Shown here piece after piece: positions 17,534-27,018 of a stretch of 64,000 nt of DNA. Where the stretch lies: contig OZ241339.1 of NCBI GenBank assembly GCA_965200235.1, positions 1 through 64,000 of the forward strand. The letters are read 5' to 3'. Source of the DNA: Azotimanducus chitobiosivorans. GTDB lineage: Bacteria; Pseudomonadota; Gammaproteobacteria; Pseudomonadales; Azotimanducaceae. Within the stretch, counting starts at the first letter, position 1. Every line of letters starts with the position of its first letter. Position numbers and translations under genes: made by a program. Under the pieces are notes generated by a model, which had not been told where the DNA came from, made no database searches, and saw nothing but the letters and a program-made list of their open reading frames with translations.

Positions 17534-19435
17534 TCAAAGCAGGCGCGCCTGATGGCCTTGCGCTTCAAGCCACGCACGCCGGTCTGGCACGCGTTTGCGT
17601 GCGAGCATCATGTCCATTCGCTCGCGGGTGCGGGCATCGTCGTCGAGCTCTAGCATCAGCAGCCGCCGCGTTTGCGGATTCATGGTCGTTTCGCGCAGTT
17701 GCGGTGGATTCATCTCACCAAGGCCTTTGAAGCGCTGCACCATGATCTTGGCGTTCGCGCGGCGCTCTCGAATCTCCTCAAGGGCCGTCTCTTTTTCACC
17801 CTCATCAAGCACATAGCGAACATCCTTGCCCACGTCAATGCGATAGAGCGGCGGTTGGGCGATGAAAATATGACCTTTTCGAACGAGCGCTGGGAAGTGC
17901 TTCAGAAACAGGGCGCACAGCAAGGTTGCGATGTGAGCGCCGTCGGAATCGGCATCGGCGAGAATGCAGATACGCCCGTATCTCAGTCGCGACAGGTCAC
18001 TTGACGCCGGCTCAACGCCGATTGCCTGAACGATGTCGGAGACTTCGCGAGAGTCAAGAATTTTTGAAGAACCTATGTCCCATGTGTTGAGAATCTTGCC
18101 TCGCAGCGGTAAGACCGCCTGAAAGTCGCGGCTGCGCGCCTGCTTCGCGGAACCGCCAGCCGAATCGCCTTCGACAAGAAATATCTCCGAGGAGTTTACA
18201 TCCCTGCTCGCACAGTCCGCGAGTTTGCCTGGCAAAGCAGGGCCTTGCGAGACACGCTTGCGTTCGGTCTGCTGCGAGGCGCTAATCCGGCGGCGGGCGT
18301 TGGAAAGCGTGAACTCGGCAAGGGCCTGTCCCATTCCGGCGTTGGCGTTGAGCCACAAGCTGAAGCCGTCCTTGGCGACACCGCTGACAAGCGCCGCGGC
18401 GCTCGGTGTGGACAGGCGCTCTTTAGTCTGTCCGCGAAAATCAGGGTCGCGGATTTTGACTGAGAGCAGGTAGCTCGCCTTGCCAAGCAAATCGTCGCCA
18501 ACCAGCTTGACACCGCGTGGAATCAAGTTGCGGAACTCGCAGAACTCGCGCATGGCGTCAATCAGGCCGGCGCGCAGTCCATTGATGTGGGTGCCGCCGA
18601 GCGTTGTGGGCACGAGGTTGACGTAGCTCTGCGCGAATTGCGTTTCGGTGTTGGCTTGGAGCGCGAAAGTCACAGATTCGTCGCCCACCTCGGCACTATG
18701 AAAAAATGGCTCTGGCAACAGATTTGCGTCTTTATGTGGCGCAAGTTCGCGACTCAAATGCTCTATCACGCCATCTTCGTAGCACCACACTTCGGTAACC
18801 GCTTCGTCACCGCTGAGGTCGTGGAGCTCGACCTGCAGCCCGCTGCAGAGGACCGCCTTGGCTCGAAGTAGCTGCTTGAGTGCGGAAACGGACACGTCCG
18901 CATACTCAAAGTAGCTGGCATCTGGCTTGAATCTGACAAGCGTTCCCGTGTCCGTGCTGGCAATCCGTTCACTTGAACGTTGCAGGAAGGTCACCGGTTC
19001 GCCAGCTTCGAAGCGCATGGTCCAAAGCGCTGCATCGCGCTTGATGGCCACTTCGAGCCAAGTCGACAAGGCATTCACAACGGACACGCCCACACCATGT
19101 AGGCCTGCCGAGATGCCGTAGTTGCGATGGCTGAACTTTCCGCCAGCGTGCAAGCGCGTCATGATCAGTTCAACACCGGAAATGCCATGCTGCGGATGCT
19201 CATCAACGGGCATGCCACGGCCATCGTCAGCGACTTCTATCGCGCCGTCGTCGAGCAGCTTGACGACGACTTTGGAGGCATGACCGGCCATAGCTTCATC
19301 AATGCTGTTGTCGACGACCTCGGTGATCAAGTGGTTGGGACGTGTCGTATCGGTGTACATTCCGGGCCGCAGGCGTACGGGCTCGAGGCCTTCGAGCACC
19401 TCGATCGCGTCCGCCTGATAGGTGTCGCTTGACAT
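17534..19435 (-). CDS. parE: DNA topoisomerase IV subunit B
   Basis: ParE supplies the ATPase of topoisomerase IV. The 633-residue protein has the GHKL ATP site EVVDNSIDEAMAGHA, a DDGRGMPV motif and GLHGVGVSVVNALS. The Toprim part carries LVEGDSAGGSAKQARSR and the IADADSDGAHI metal motif. It sits between cpdA and parC on the same strand with gaps of four and ten bases, so the three form an operon. The E. coli parE neighbourhood also includes cpdA. Confidence 0.96.
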   Translation of the reverse strand: MSSDTYQADAIEVLEGLEPVRLRPGMYTDTTRPNHLITEVVDNSIDEAMAGHASKVVVKLLDDGAIEVADDGRGMPVDEHPQHGISGVELIMTRLHAGGKFSHRNYGISAGLHGVGVSVVNALSTWLEVAIKRDAALWTMRFEAGEPVTFLQRSSERIASTDTGTLVRFKPDASYFEYADVSVSALKQLLRAKAVLCSGLQVELHDLSGDEAVTEVWCYEDGVIEHLSRELAPHKDANLLPEPFFHSAEVGDESVTFALQANTETQFAQSYVNLVPTTLGGTHINGLRAGLIDAMREFCEFRNLIPRGVKLVGDDLLGKASYLLSVKIRDPDFRGQTKERLSTPSAAALVSGVAKDGFSLWLNANAGMGQALAEFTLSNARRRISASQQTERKRVSQGPALPGKLADCASRDVNSSEIFLVEGDSAGGSAKQARSRDFQAVLPLRGKILNTWDIGSSKILDSREVSDIVQAIGVEPASSDLSRLRYGRICILADADSDGAHIATLLCALFLKHFPALVRKGHIFIAQPPLYRIDVGKDVRYVLDEGEKETALEEIRERRANAKIMVQRFKGLGEMNPPQLRETTMNPQTRRLLMLELDDDARTRERMDMMLARKRVPDRRAWLEAQGHQARLL

Positions 19436-19439
19436 TTCG

Positions 19440-20216
19440 TTAGTATTTCAGTCTGCTTCGGTCCAAGTCACTTGGAACGCCGGATACTCGATGTACTTGC
19501 GACTCGATGCTGCCGTCTGCATGGAGTCGAATAAGCCGATACCCTGCGGATCTAGTGTCGAGCGAGAACGTTGGGCTGCCCGGCAGAAACTGAAAACAGG
19601 TGGAAGGCGTGGCAAGAAGTCGCAGGTCGCCGTGGCGTGTGTCAATCGCTTGATGAACATGACCAAATACATAGCCGCGCACCCGCGGATCATCGCCGAG
19701 GCAGTCCAAGAGCGATTCACTGCCGCGTATGCGGTGCTCGTCTAGCCATGGCGTGCCGATCTCGACAGGCGCATGATGTCCGCCGACAAGGATGTGCGTG
19801 GTCTTGCCTGCGGCGAGATTCGACTTGAGGTGAGCGAGGTCGCTTGTCGTGAATTCGCCTTCCACTTTGCCTTCGGCGTGGGTGTCGGTGACCACCAGCG
19901 TAAACGCGCCAAGGTGGAGGTTCGATTGGTCGAGGCCCGCTTCGCACATCGTCTGAATCGAATCATGATTGCCGCACGCATAGCGGATCTCGCCATCAAA
20001 GGCGGTGCGCAGCCTGACATCGAGTTCAATGTAGGTTTCCGTATTGGCGTCGTGGGCGATATCTCCGGATACCAGAATCGCGTCTGGCGAGTGTCTGCGG
20101 AGTGCCTGTCCCATGACTGTCCACAGACTGGCTGTGGTGTCCACGCCGAGCAGACGCTCTTCTCCGCCTCGCGTTAAGTGCGTGTCGGTAATGTGTAGTA
20201 AATCAACGGCGGACAC
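19440..20216 (-). CDS. cpdA: CpdA-like 3',5'-cyclic-AMP phosphodiesterase
   Basis: A 258-residue calcineurin-type metallophosphoesterase. The metal-binding motifs are DTH at 11-13, SGDIAHD, CGNHD, a GGHHAP histidine and GHVH. It probably hydrolyses cAMP, inferred from family and from the conserved cpdA-parE linkage. The likely start is GTG at 20216, with no strong ribosome site. The IS4-type remnant lies directly upstream, so the native promoter may have been displaced. Confidence 0.86.
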   Translation of the reverse strand: MSAVDLLHITDTHLTRGGEERLLGVDTTASLWTVMGQALRRHSPDAILVSGDIAHDANTETYIELDVRLRTAFDGEIRYACGNHDSIQTMCEAGLDQSNLHLGAFTLVVTDTHAEGKVEGEFTTSDLAHLKSNLAAGKTTHILVGGHHAPVEIGTPWLDEHRIRGSESLLDCLGDDPRVRGYVFGHVHQAIDTRHGDLRLLATPSTCFQFLPGSPTFSLDTRSAGYRLIRLHADGSIESQVHRVSGVPSDLDRSRLKY

Positions 20217-20262
20217 TATATGTTGGATTCGTATGTGTGGTGTGTCATTGCAGGCTCATAAA

Positions 20263-21082
20263 TCATATCGCGTTCGCTGATCGCATGGGGGGGTGATATG
20301 GCATGGGCGAGAAGGCGGGTGGTTGGGGTGCCTGTCCCTTGCACTTGTTTGCGAGTGGTGGCAAGCGAGCCAAGCGATGCTGGACGAGTTGCTGGATTTT
20401 CTCGAACGGATTGACGCTCAGAATCTGTAGGATTGTGTGGAGGCTGGCCGGGATTCCGAGGCGCTTGCTGATGATCGCGCGCGATCAGGACATGGATCGA
20501 GACGGCGATCCATACCCGGATATTCACCGCGTTCTCCGACCTGCCAAAGAACGACTTGATCCTCAGATGCTGCTTGATCCACTTGAAGAAGCGCGCCATC
20601 CGCCACCGCGCCCGGTAGAGTTCGGCGATGGTCGGCGCGGGAAGGACGTAGTCGTTGGTGAGAAAGCCCAAGGTCTTGTTCCGTTCCCCGTCGACACGTC
20701 TTACGCGGCGCAGCTTGCCGGGATAGTCCTTCAATGACGTGGCGCCGTCCGGCCTGACAACCTGGTGGCAGATGACGCCGACGCCGTGCAGGTGCAGCGC
20801 ACGGAGGCGGGAGAAGTCGAGGTAGGCAGGGTCCATGATGTGGAACGCGCCCGACTCTGGGACGAGCATGTCGAGGATGTTGACATCGTGGATCAGGTGC
20901 TGGGCGAACGCCGCGTGGATGCGCCAGTCCCCGGCATTGTTGGCGTTGGATTCGGAAATTTTGTGGTGTATGAGTGCGCAGCTATCGAATGGAAAATATG
21001 CGCCCAAGGGCTTGAGGCCCCGCGACACTTTTGCATCGAGGTCAACGAATGTCTCGATGCCCCCGATGCGTGAAGCAGTCAA
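20263..21082 (-). pseudogene. Decayed IS4-family transposase
   Basis: Remnant of a DDE transposase of the IS4 group. It retains RDWRIYADFAQHLI-like sequence (GDWRIHAAFAQHLI), then HDVNILDMLVPESGAFHIMD, and the C-terminal block LYRARWRMARFFKWIKQHLRI. The stretch that should lie between the first two, including the first catalytic Asp, is missing, so the copy is internally deleted. After VLIA at about 20476-20482 an extra CGCG shifts the frame; the true continuation (KRLGIPASLHTILQILSVNP) is readable in another frame and ends at 20263. The 5' part is also gone. The GGTGCCTGTCCC at 20327-20338 encodes part of the transposase C-terminus and is probably not a true repeat copy. Confidence 0.85.
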
Positions 21083-21426
21083 TCACTTCGGTGCTCATCC
21101 ACCTGAAAGAGCTGTGTAGCCTCGCTGATTAGGAAATGCGCTTCGTCGCCGCGAATTTGCGCAATCACTTCAGGTGTTCTGATTCGTATCCAGAAGGCAT
21201 CGAGCGCATCCTGGTCTTCAAACCAGAGCTCAGTCATCACATCAAAGCCAAGTGAAAGCGGCTCGGCGCCGCTCGCCGCGGAGCTGTCCACATAGCTGCG
21301 CCTGTATTCGGCGATCATGGGCAGCAGACTTTGCACGAGCGGCGCGTGCGTTGTCTCGTAGTGCTTTATGAAATCAGCGCGAGAAATCTCTGGTTTAGCG
21401 GTGATGAGGGCGACCAGCTTGAGCAT
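21079..21426 (-). CDS. EthD domain protein
   Basis: A 115-residue ferredoxin-like dimeric alpha-beta barrel protein. The family pattern is seen as ISRADFIKHYETTHAPLVQ near the start and DVMTELWFEDQDALDAFW in the middle. EthD-type proteins accompany oxidative degradation pathways or act as small stress proteins; no such pathway lies nearby and the function is unknown. The gene ends at the edge of the IS4 remnant, and the amidohydrolase gene is divergent. Confidence 0.8.
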   Translation of the reverse strand: MLKLVALITAKPEISRADFIKHYETTHAPLVQSLLPMIAEYRRSYVDSSAASGAEPLSLGFDVMTELWFEDQDALDAFWIRIRTPEVIAQIRGDEAHFLISEATQLFQVDEHRSD

Positions 21427-21492
21427 GGCGGAGAACTCAAACGCATTGATGGAAGGGATTATAGTGATAGGTCAGCGGTGAGAGCGCGGTAA

Positions 21493-23460
21493 ATGAGAAC
21501 TTGGATCGTGGTCGTTGTGCTGTGCGCCATGCTCGCGGGGTGCGAGCGGCACACATCGGAGCGTGCGCAGCCTGCCGATATCGTCTTTACGGGCGGCACC
21601 ATCTACACTGCGGACGATTCAAGGCAAGTCGTCAGCGCCTTGGCGGTGCGCGCAAATCGTATCGTGTACGCGGGCGACGATGCCGGCGTGGCCGAGCTCA
21701 TCGGCGAGCAGACGAGCGTGCATGCGCTTGAGGGTGCGATGGTGCTGCCAGGCTTGCACGATATGCACATTCACGCCCTGGCCATCGTTCCCCCGGATGG
21801 CTGCGATATCAACAGCGAATCCATGACCTTAGCCGAGATCGCTGAGTTTGTTGCGTCCTGCATCGAAGCAGAAGCGCTTGCCGACGGCGAGTGGCTCAGC
21901 GTCACCCAGTGGAGCTTCTCGAACGGCAATCAGCCTGACGACGCGCTGAAGACCATGCGACAAGCGCTTGATCTGGGTGCGCCGAACAATCCGGTGATGC
22001 TGTGGGGCAATGATGGTCATCACGGCGCAGCAAATTCGCTTGCGCTCGCGCAGGCGACGAATGCCAATGGTGAAACGGTCGGCATCTCCGCGCTCACCCT
22101 TGACACAGACTTCGCGGAATATCGCGAGACCATTGGCGTTGATGAGAACGGCGAGCCGAACGGCGGCATCAATGAAACGGCGCGCGACCTGATTCAGCCC
22201 CTTGAAGCAGGCCTGTTTGGCAGCATTCCGGATGATGCGGTAGAGAAGGTGGGCGAAGTGCTTGCTTCGCGAGGCATCACATCGATCATGGATGCGGCCA
22301 TGCCGCCATCTCAGCTTGCGCTCTTCAAGCCCTTCGCTGAACGTGGCGAACTCGGCTACAACCTCGCTGCCGCCTTGTTTCTGACGCCTTCGGACTATCT
22401 TGCCGACGATGGCAGTCTCGACACCGAGTCCATGATCAAGGTATTGGTTGCAACGTGCGACGAATACGAGTCTGTGCCGCAAATTCGCGCCGATTTTGGC
22501 AAGGTATTTGTTGATGGCGTTATTGAAGGCAATCCTTTCTCCGACCCGCCCACCCTACCCAACGCCGCTGTGCTTGAAGCCTATGAGCAGCCGTTGCTCG
22601 CCTACGACGCATCATCCGACACGCTCGAAATCCGCGGCTATGTGGATGCCGCGAGCAGGGCCTGCGAGGAGTCTTCACAGGCTGTGCCGGCGTTTCGAGC
22701 CGAGCACGGCTTCCACCCAAAGCAATGCCGGCAAAGCCGAGGTGTCCTCGAACACGACGAATATGTGATTCACGACTACATGCGCGCGCTCGATGCAGCC
22801 GGGTTCAAGATTCATGCGCACGTGATTGGCGACCGCGCATTGCGGGTGGCCTTGGATGGCTTTGAATCGCTTGAGTCTGCCGATGCCGCGCGCCACAGCC
22901 TTGCGCACATCCAGCTCGTTCATCCTGACGATTACCAACGAATAGGCAATCTCGGCGTGTCGCTTGCCTTTACCTATGCGTGGATCACAACCGATCTTCC
23001 CTACGACCTGACGGTCATTCCGTTTATTGATCAAGTCGAGGGGGTGCGAGACCTCTATCGAGAGGACGGCTACTATTTCCAGAACGCCTATCCGGTGGCG
23101 GCGCTTCAAGACGCCGGAGCTGTGCTGGTGGCTGGCAGCGATGCGCCAGTGGACACGCGAGACCCGCGCCCGTTCGTCAACATCGCGCAAGCCGTGACGC
23201 GCGCTGGCACGGATGGCTCAGTGCTGAATACGTCGCACGCCATCAGCATTCTCGATGTACTCGATGCCTACACGATCAATGGCGCTCGTCTCTTCGGCCA
23301 CGCGCAGCAAACCGGCTCACTTGAGGTCGGCAAGCTCGCCGACCTCACGGTCGTTGACCGGGATTTGATTCACCTCGCCGAGACAGGTCGTGCGCACGAG
23401 ATTTCTGAGGCGCGCGTTGTCAAGACAATGTTCGAGGGGCAATGGGTGTTCGAACTCTAA
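21493..23460 (+). CDS. Amidohydrolase family lipoprotein (YtcJ-like)
   Basis: A 655-residue metal-dependent hydrolase. The N-terminus is a lipoprotein signal with LAGC (Cys17), so it should be anchored in the envelope facing the periplasm. The first metal ligands are HDMHIHA (His92, His94). Later blocks are KVFVDGVIEGNPF, HAHVIGDRAL and VAGSDAPVDTRDP, as in the amidohydrolase 3 (YtcJ) group. It carries insertions relative to the about 540-residue family norm. The substrate is unknown; the family acts on amides, hydantoins or formamides. Confidence 0.85.
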   Translation: MRTWIVVVVLCAMLAGCERHTSERAQPADIVFTGGTIYTADDSRQVVSALAVRANRIVYAGDDAGVAELIGEQTSVHALEGAMVLPGLHDMHIHALAIVPPDGCDINSESMTLAEIAEFVASCIEAEALADGEWLSVTQWSFSNGNQPDDALKTMRQALDLGAPNNPVMLWGNDGHHGAANSLALAQATNANGETVGISALTLDTDFAEYRETIGVDENGEPNGGINETARDLIQPLEAGLFGSIPDDAVEKVGEVLASRGITSIMDAAMPPSQLALFKPFAERGELGYNLAAALFLTPSDYLADDGSLDTESMIKVLVATCDEYESVPQIRADFGKVFVDGVIEGNPFSDPPTLPNAAVLEAYEQPLLAYDASSDTLEIRGYVDAASRACEESSQAVPAFRAEHGFHPKQCRQSRGVLEHDEYVIHDYMRALDAAGFKIHAHVIGDRALRVALDGFESLESADAARHSLAHIQLVHPDDYQRIGNLGVSLAFTYAWITTDLPYDLTVIPFIDQVEGVRDLYREDGYYFQNAYPVAALQDAGAVLVAGSDAPVDTRDPRPFVNIAQAVTRAGTDGSVLNTSHAISILDVLDAYTINGARLFGHAQQTGSLEVGKLADLTVVDRDLIHLAETGRAHEISEARVVKTMFEGQWVFEL

Positions 23461-23477
23461 GAAGTCTTTTTTCGGGG

Positions 23478-23505
23478 TTGCGCATCTTTCAATAGCGCGT
23501 ATAAT
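23478..23505 (+). promoter_or_regulatory. rRNA-type promoter
   Basis: TTGCGC (23478-23483), a 16-bp spacer and a perfect TATAAT (23500-23505), followed by the G+C-rich discriminator GCGCCCCC. This arrangement is typical of stringently controlled stable-RNA promoters. It drives tRNA-Ile directly. Confidence 0.75.
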
Positions 23506-23546
23506 GCGCCCCCTTCGCTGCAGGGTTCTTGATTGAACTGTGTGGC

Positions 23547-23560
23547 GCGTTCTTTAAGAA
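23547..23560 (+). promoter_or_regulatory. boxA-like antitermination site, leader
   Basis: GCGTTCTTTAAGAA resembles boxA (TGCTCTTTAACA) and sits in the leader about 65 bp before tRNA-Ile, where it would normally precede a 16S gene. Confidence 0.45.
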
Positions 23561-23624
23561 GAATAGTTTTTGTGTTTAAGCGGCCTGCCGCCGGTAGGCG
23601 CATTTGGCGCTTATCTCGCACGCG

Positions 23625-23702
<78 letters not shown>

Positions 23703-23771
23703 TTCATGTGATACATGACATGTGATAAATGACATATGTAGATTACATGCAGATGTCCTTCACAGAATATC

Positions 23772-23847
23772 GGGGCCGTAGCTCAGCTGGGAGAGCGCCT
23801 GCCTTGCACGCAGGAGGTCAGGAGTTCGATCCTCCTCGGCTCCACCA
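23772..23847 (+). tRNA. tRNA-Ala(TGC)
   Basis: Acceptor GGGGCCG pairs with CGGCTCC (one G.U), and ACCA is encoded. The anticodon stem CCTGC/GCAGG carries loop CTTGCAC with anticodon TGC. It follows tRNA-Ile by about 70 bp, as in standard rrn spacers. Confidence 0.97.
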
Positions 23848-23934
23848 ATTGTCGCTTAAACAAGACCTGTCCGATTCAAAGCTGGCAGGTACAACAGATT
23901 AGTGATTCGCGCGGCCCGATTGGTCGCCCGATCA

Positions 23935-23948
23935 ACGCTCTTTAACAA
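23935..23948 (+). promoter_or_regulatory. boxA upstream of 23S
   Basis: CGCTCTTTAACAA matches the rrn spacer boxA. It lies about 235 bp before the mature 23S start, the position at which antitermination factors load for 23S transcription. Confidence 0.6.
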
Positions 23949-24663
23949 GTGAAAGGCAAGAAATCCCCCGGCCCGGAGCTGGGGGTCGCGCAATCCAACC
24001 CGAGGCAATTGCTTTGATTGCTTTGCAGGATTGTGTGGATGCGTCAAGGTATATGTATAAACAAATCAGGCGAATCGTTTGCACCTACCTTTCATTCTCG
24101 GATCGGTGGGACGCAAGCGATCATCGTATGGTTGATCCATATGCCCGGCACGTTTTCCGTTCGGAAGATGCGTCGGGTTATATGGTCAAGCAATGAAGCG
24201 CACTTGGTGGATGCCTTGGCAACTAGAGGCGATGAAGGACGTCGTAGCCTGCGAAAAGCTTCGGGGAGTCGGCTAGCAGACTTTGATCCGGAGATGTCCG
24301 AATGGGGAAACCCACCCGACTTGTCGGGTATCCTCACCTGAATACATAGGGTGTGGAAGCAAACCCGGGGAACTGAAATATCTAAGTACCCGGAGGAAAA
24401 GAAATCAATCGAGATTTCCTTAGTAGCGACGAGCGAACGGGAATCAGCCCATAAGCAGGTTGGAACATATTAATGTTGAAGTTAGCAGAAGTGTCTGGAA
24501 AGGCACACCATAGCGGGTGATAGTCCCGTATGCGAAAACTGCCAATCAGTGAAATCGAGTAGGGCGGGACACGTGAAATCCTGTCTGAACAGCATCGCGC
24601 TTCGGCGCGGTGCGAGGGGGGACCATCCTCCAAGGCTAAATACTCCTAGTTGACCGATAGCGA

Positions 24664-24697
<34 letters not shown>

Positions 24698-25292
24698 GGA
24701 AGGGGAGTGAAATAGAACCTGAAACCGGGTGCGTACAAGCAGTGGGAGCCCTTGATGTCCCGTTTGTTTCTTCGGAAACACCTTTGGGACGAATAAGGGT
24801 GACTGCGTACCTTTTGTATAATGGGTCAGCGAGTTGCTGTTAGTGGCAAGGTTAACCGTATAGGGGAGCCGTAGGGAAACCGAGTCTTAATAGGGCGAAT
24901 GAGTCGCTAGGAGCAGACCCGAAACCGGGCGAGCTAGCCATGGCCAGGGTGAAGGTTCGGTAACACGAACTGGAGGCCCGAACCCACCTATGTTGAAAAA
25001 TGGGGGGATGAGCTGTGGCTCGGAGTGAAAGGCTAATCAAGCCCGGAGATAGCTGGTTCTCCTCGAAAACTATTTAGGTAGTGCCTCTTGTATCACCGCC
25101 GGGGGTAGAGCACTGTTTGGGCTAGGGGGTCATCTCGACTTACCAAACCCATGCAAACTCCGAATACCGGTGAGTGCAGCAAGGGAGACAGACGGTGGGT
25201 GCTAAGGTCCATCGTCGAAAGGGAAACAGCCCAGACCGCCAGCTAAGGTCCCAAAGTGATAGTTAAGTGGGAAACGATGTGGGAAGGCACAA

Positions 25293-25354
<62 letters not shown>

Positions 25355-26079
25355 GAGTCGGCCTGCGCGGAAGATGTAACGGGGCTCAAACTATCCACCG
25401 AAGCTGCGGGTTCGTGAACACCTTCGGGTGTTCATGGGCGGTAGAGGAGCGTTCTGTAAGCCGTTGAAGGCGAGCCGTGAGGCTTGCTGGAGGTATCAGA
25501 AGTGAGAATGCTGACATGAGTAACGATAAAGGGAGTGAAAATCTCCCTCGCCGAAAGACTAAGGGTTCCTGCGCCACGCTCATCGGCGCAGGGTGAGTCG
25601 GCCCCTAAGGTGAGGCCGAAAGGCGTAGCCGATGGGAAACGGGTCAAAATTCCCGTACCAATGATGACTGCGATGGAGTGACGGAGAAGGCTAGGCCATG
25701 CCTGGCGATGGTCGTCCAGGTCCAAGCATGTAGGCTGGGTTCTTAGGAAAATCCGGGAGCCTTTCAAGGCCGAGATGTGATGGCGAACTCTCCCTATGTG
25801 GGGAGGAAGTGGCTGATGCCATGCTTCCAGGAAAAACTTCTAAGCTTTAAGGTCATCATTGACCGTACCGCAAACCGACACAGGTAGTCAGGTAGAGAAT
25901 ACTAAGGCGCTTGAGAGAACTCGGGTGAAGGAACTAGGCAAAATAGCACCGTAACTTCGGGAGAAGGTGCGCCCCCATTAGGTGAAGACACTTGCTGTCC
26001 GAGCCGAAGGGGGCCGCAGATACCAGGTGGCTGCGACTGTTTACTAAAAACACAGCACTCTGCAAACTCGTAAGAGGAC

Positions 26080-26112
<33 letters not shown>

Positions 26113-26182
26113 ATTAAGTGATCAGGTTAGCCTTTGGGCGAAGCTTGTGACCGAAGTCCTGGTAAACGGCGGCCGTAACTAT

Positions 26183-27004
26183 GAGCTAAACTCTGACCAT
26201 TGTAGTTACGTAAATAAACTTGGCTATATGCTGGAATATCCGGTGTATCTGGTGGTACTCGTTTGACATCTCATTTGACAATGACGTTCAAACAGTGACA
26301 ATCCATCCAGTGCGGACAATCAGCAGGAAAGGTTCCTGTCATGGCTTCGAAAGATCAACACAAGATTCCTGACCGAATCGGTTATTACCTCGCGGGGTTT
26401 GCCGACGGTGAAGGAAGCTTCAGCCTCTCTTTTCGTAAGCGCAAAGATTATTCACAGCCGTGGAAAATCTCCCTGTGTTTCAACGTCTCCCAGCGTGACA
26501 AAGTCATTTTGGCTTTGTTCAAGAGGCATTTGAAGTGCGGAACGCTGCGCTCCAGAAAAGACGGTGTTTGGTATTACGAAGTCAACAATCATCGAGCGAT
26601 TTGCGAGAATGTGATCCCATTCTTTAATCAGTTCGGATTCTTGTCGGCTAAGAAAAAGCGCGATTTTGCGAAATTCAAGCAGGTCGCGGCGCTTATTAGC
26701 GAGGGAGCACATCTGACTGAAGACGGAATTAGACGGATTCTTGAGATTCGCAGTGATATGAGCAGTGATATGAATGATAGCGGTGCGCGAAGACGTAAGT
26801 ACTCGGACACCGAAATCGTCCAAGTATTGCTTCAAAGCAATGTGACGGGAAAATCCTCAGAGACTACACGCCAAGCCGCTTCATTGAACTCATGCAAGTG
26901 ATGCAATGGCGCGGATGATATAGTCCGAACTCTGTGGCGACATAGAGAGCCAGACGGAAACGATCTGGCCGGTTCGACAACTTTTCGAACTAGTAACAAA
27001 CTTG
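26183..27004 (+). ncRNA. Group I intron 1 in 23S, after U1917, with homing endonuclease gene
   Basis: An 822-nt intron. The 5' exon end CGTAACTAT pairs with GTAGTTACG at 26212-26220, giving a 9-bp P1 with the expected terminal U.G wobble. The intron ends in G (27004). P10 can form between GACCATT just before the guide and the 3' exon AACGGTC with one mismatch. Core segments: P at about 26222-26235 (GGCTATATGCTGGAA), Q at about 26311-26331 (AATCAGCAGGAAAG), R at 26857-26870 (TCAGAGACTACACG) and S at 26914-26930 (GATATAGTCC). The endonuclease gene lies between Q and R, that is in loop P6, and its 3' end overlaps R. The insertion site corresponds to E. coli 1917. Confidence 0.93.
26341..26901 (+). 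CDS. LAGLIDADG homing endonuclease
   Basis: A 186-residue protein with a single LAGLIDADG motif, seen as YYLAGFADGEGSF at about 14-26. Single-motif enzymes such as I-CreI work as homodimers. Two acidic residues in the motif (Asp and Glu of ADGEG) are the expected metal ligands. It should cut intron-less 23S genes at the U1917 site and so spread intron 1. The last about 15 codons overlap the conserved R segment of the ribozyme, so coding and RNA function share sequence there. It has no normal promoter; expression would depend on rRNA precursor transcripts. Confidence 0.92.
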   Translation: MASKDQHKIPDRIGYYLAGFADGEGSFSLSFRKRKDYSQPWKISLCFNVSQRDKVILALFKRHLKCGTLRSRKDGVWYYEVNNHRAICENVIPFFNQFGFLSAKKKRDFAKFKQVAALISEGAHLTEDGIRRILEIRSDMSSDMNDSGARRRKYSDTEIVQVLLQSNVTGKSSETTRQAASLNSCK

Positions 27005-27018
27005 AACGGTCCTAAGGT

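Noticed and set aside
20102..20112. GTGCCTGTCCC inside cpdA
   Set aside because: It lies in frame in a normal coding stretch (MGQAL) with no paired copy.
20327..20338. GGTGCCTGTCCC beside cpdA as a REP copy
   Set aside because: It falls in the C-terminal coding part of the IS4-type remnant (KGQAP on the other strand), so it probably came with the transposase gene.
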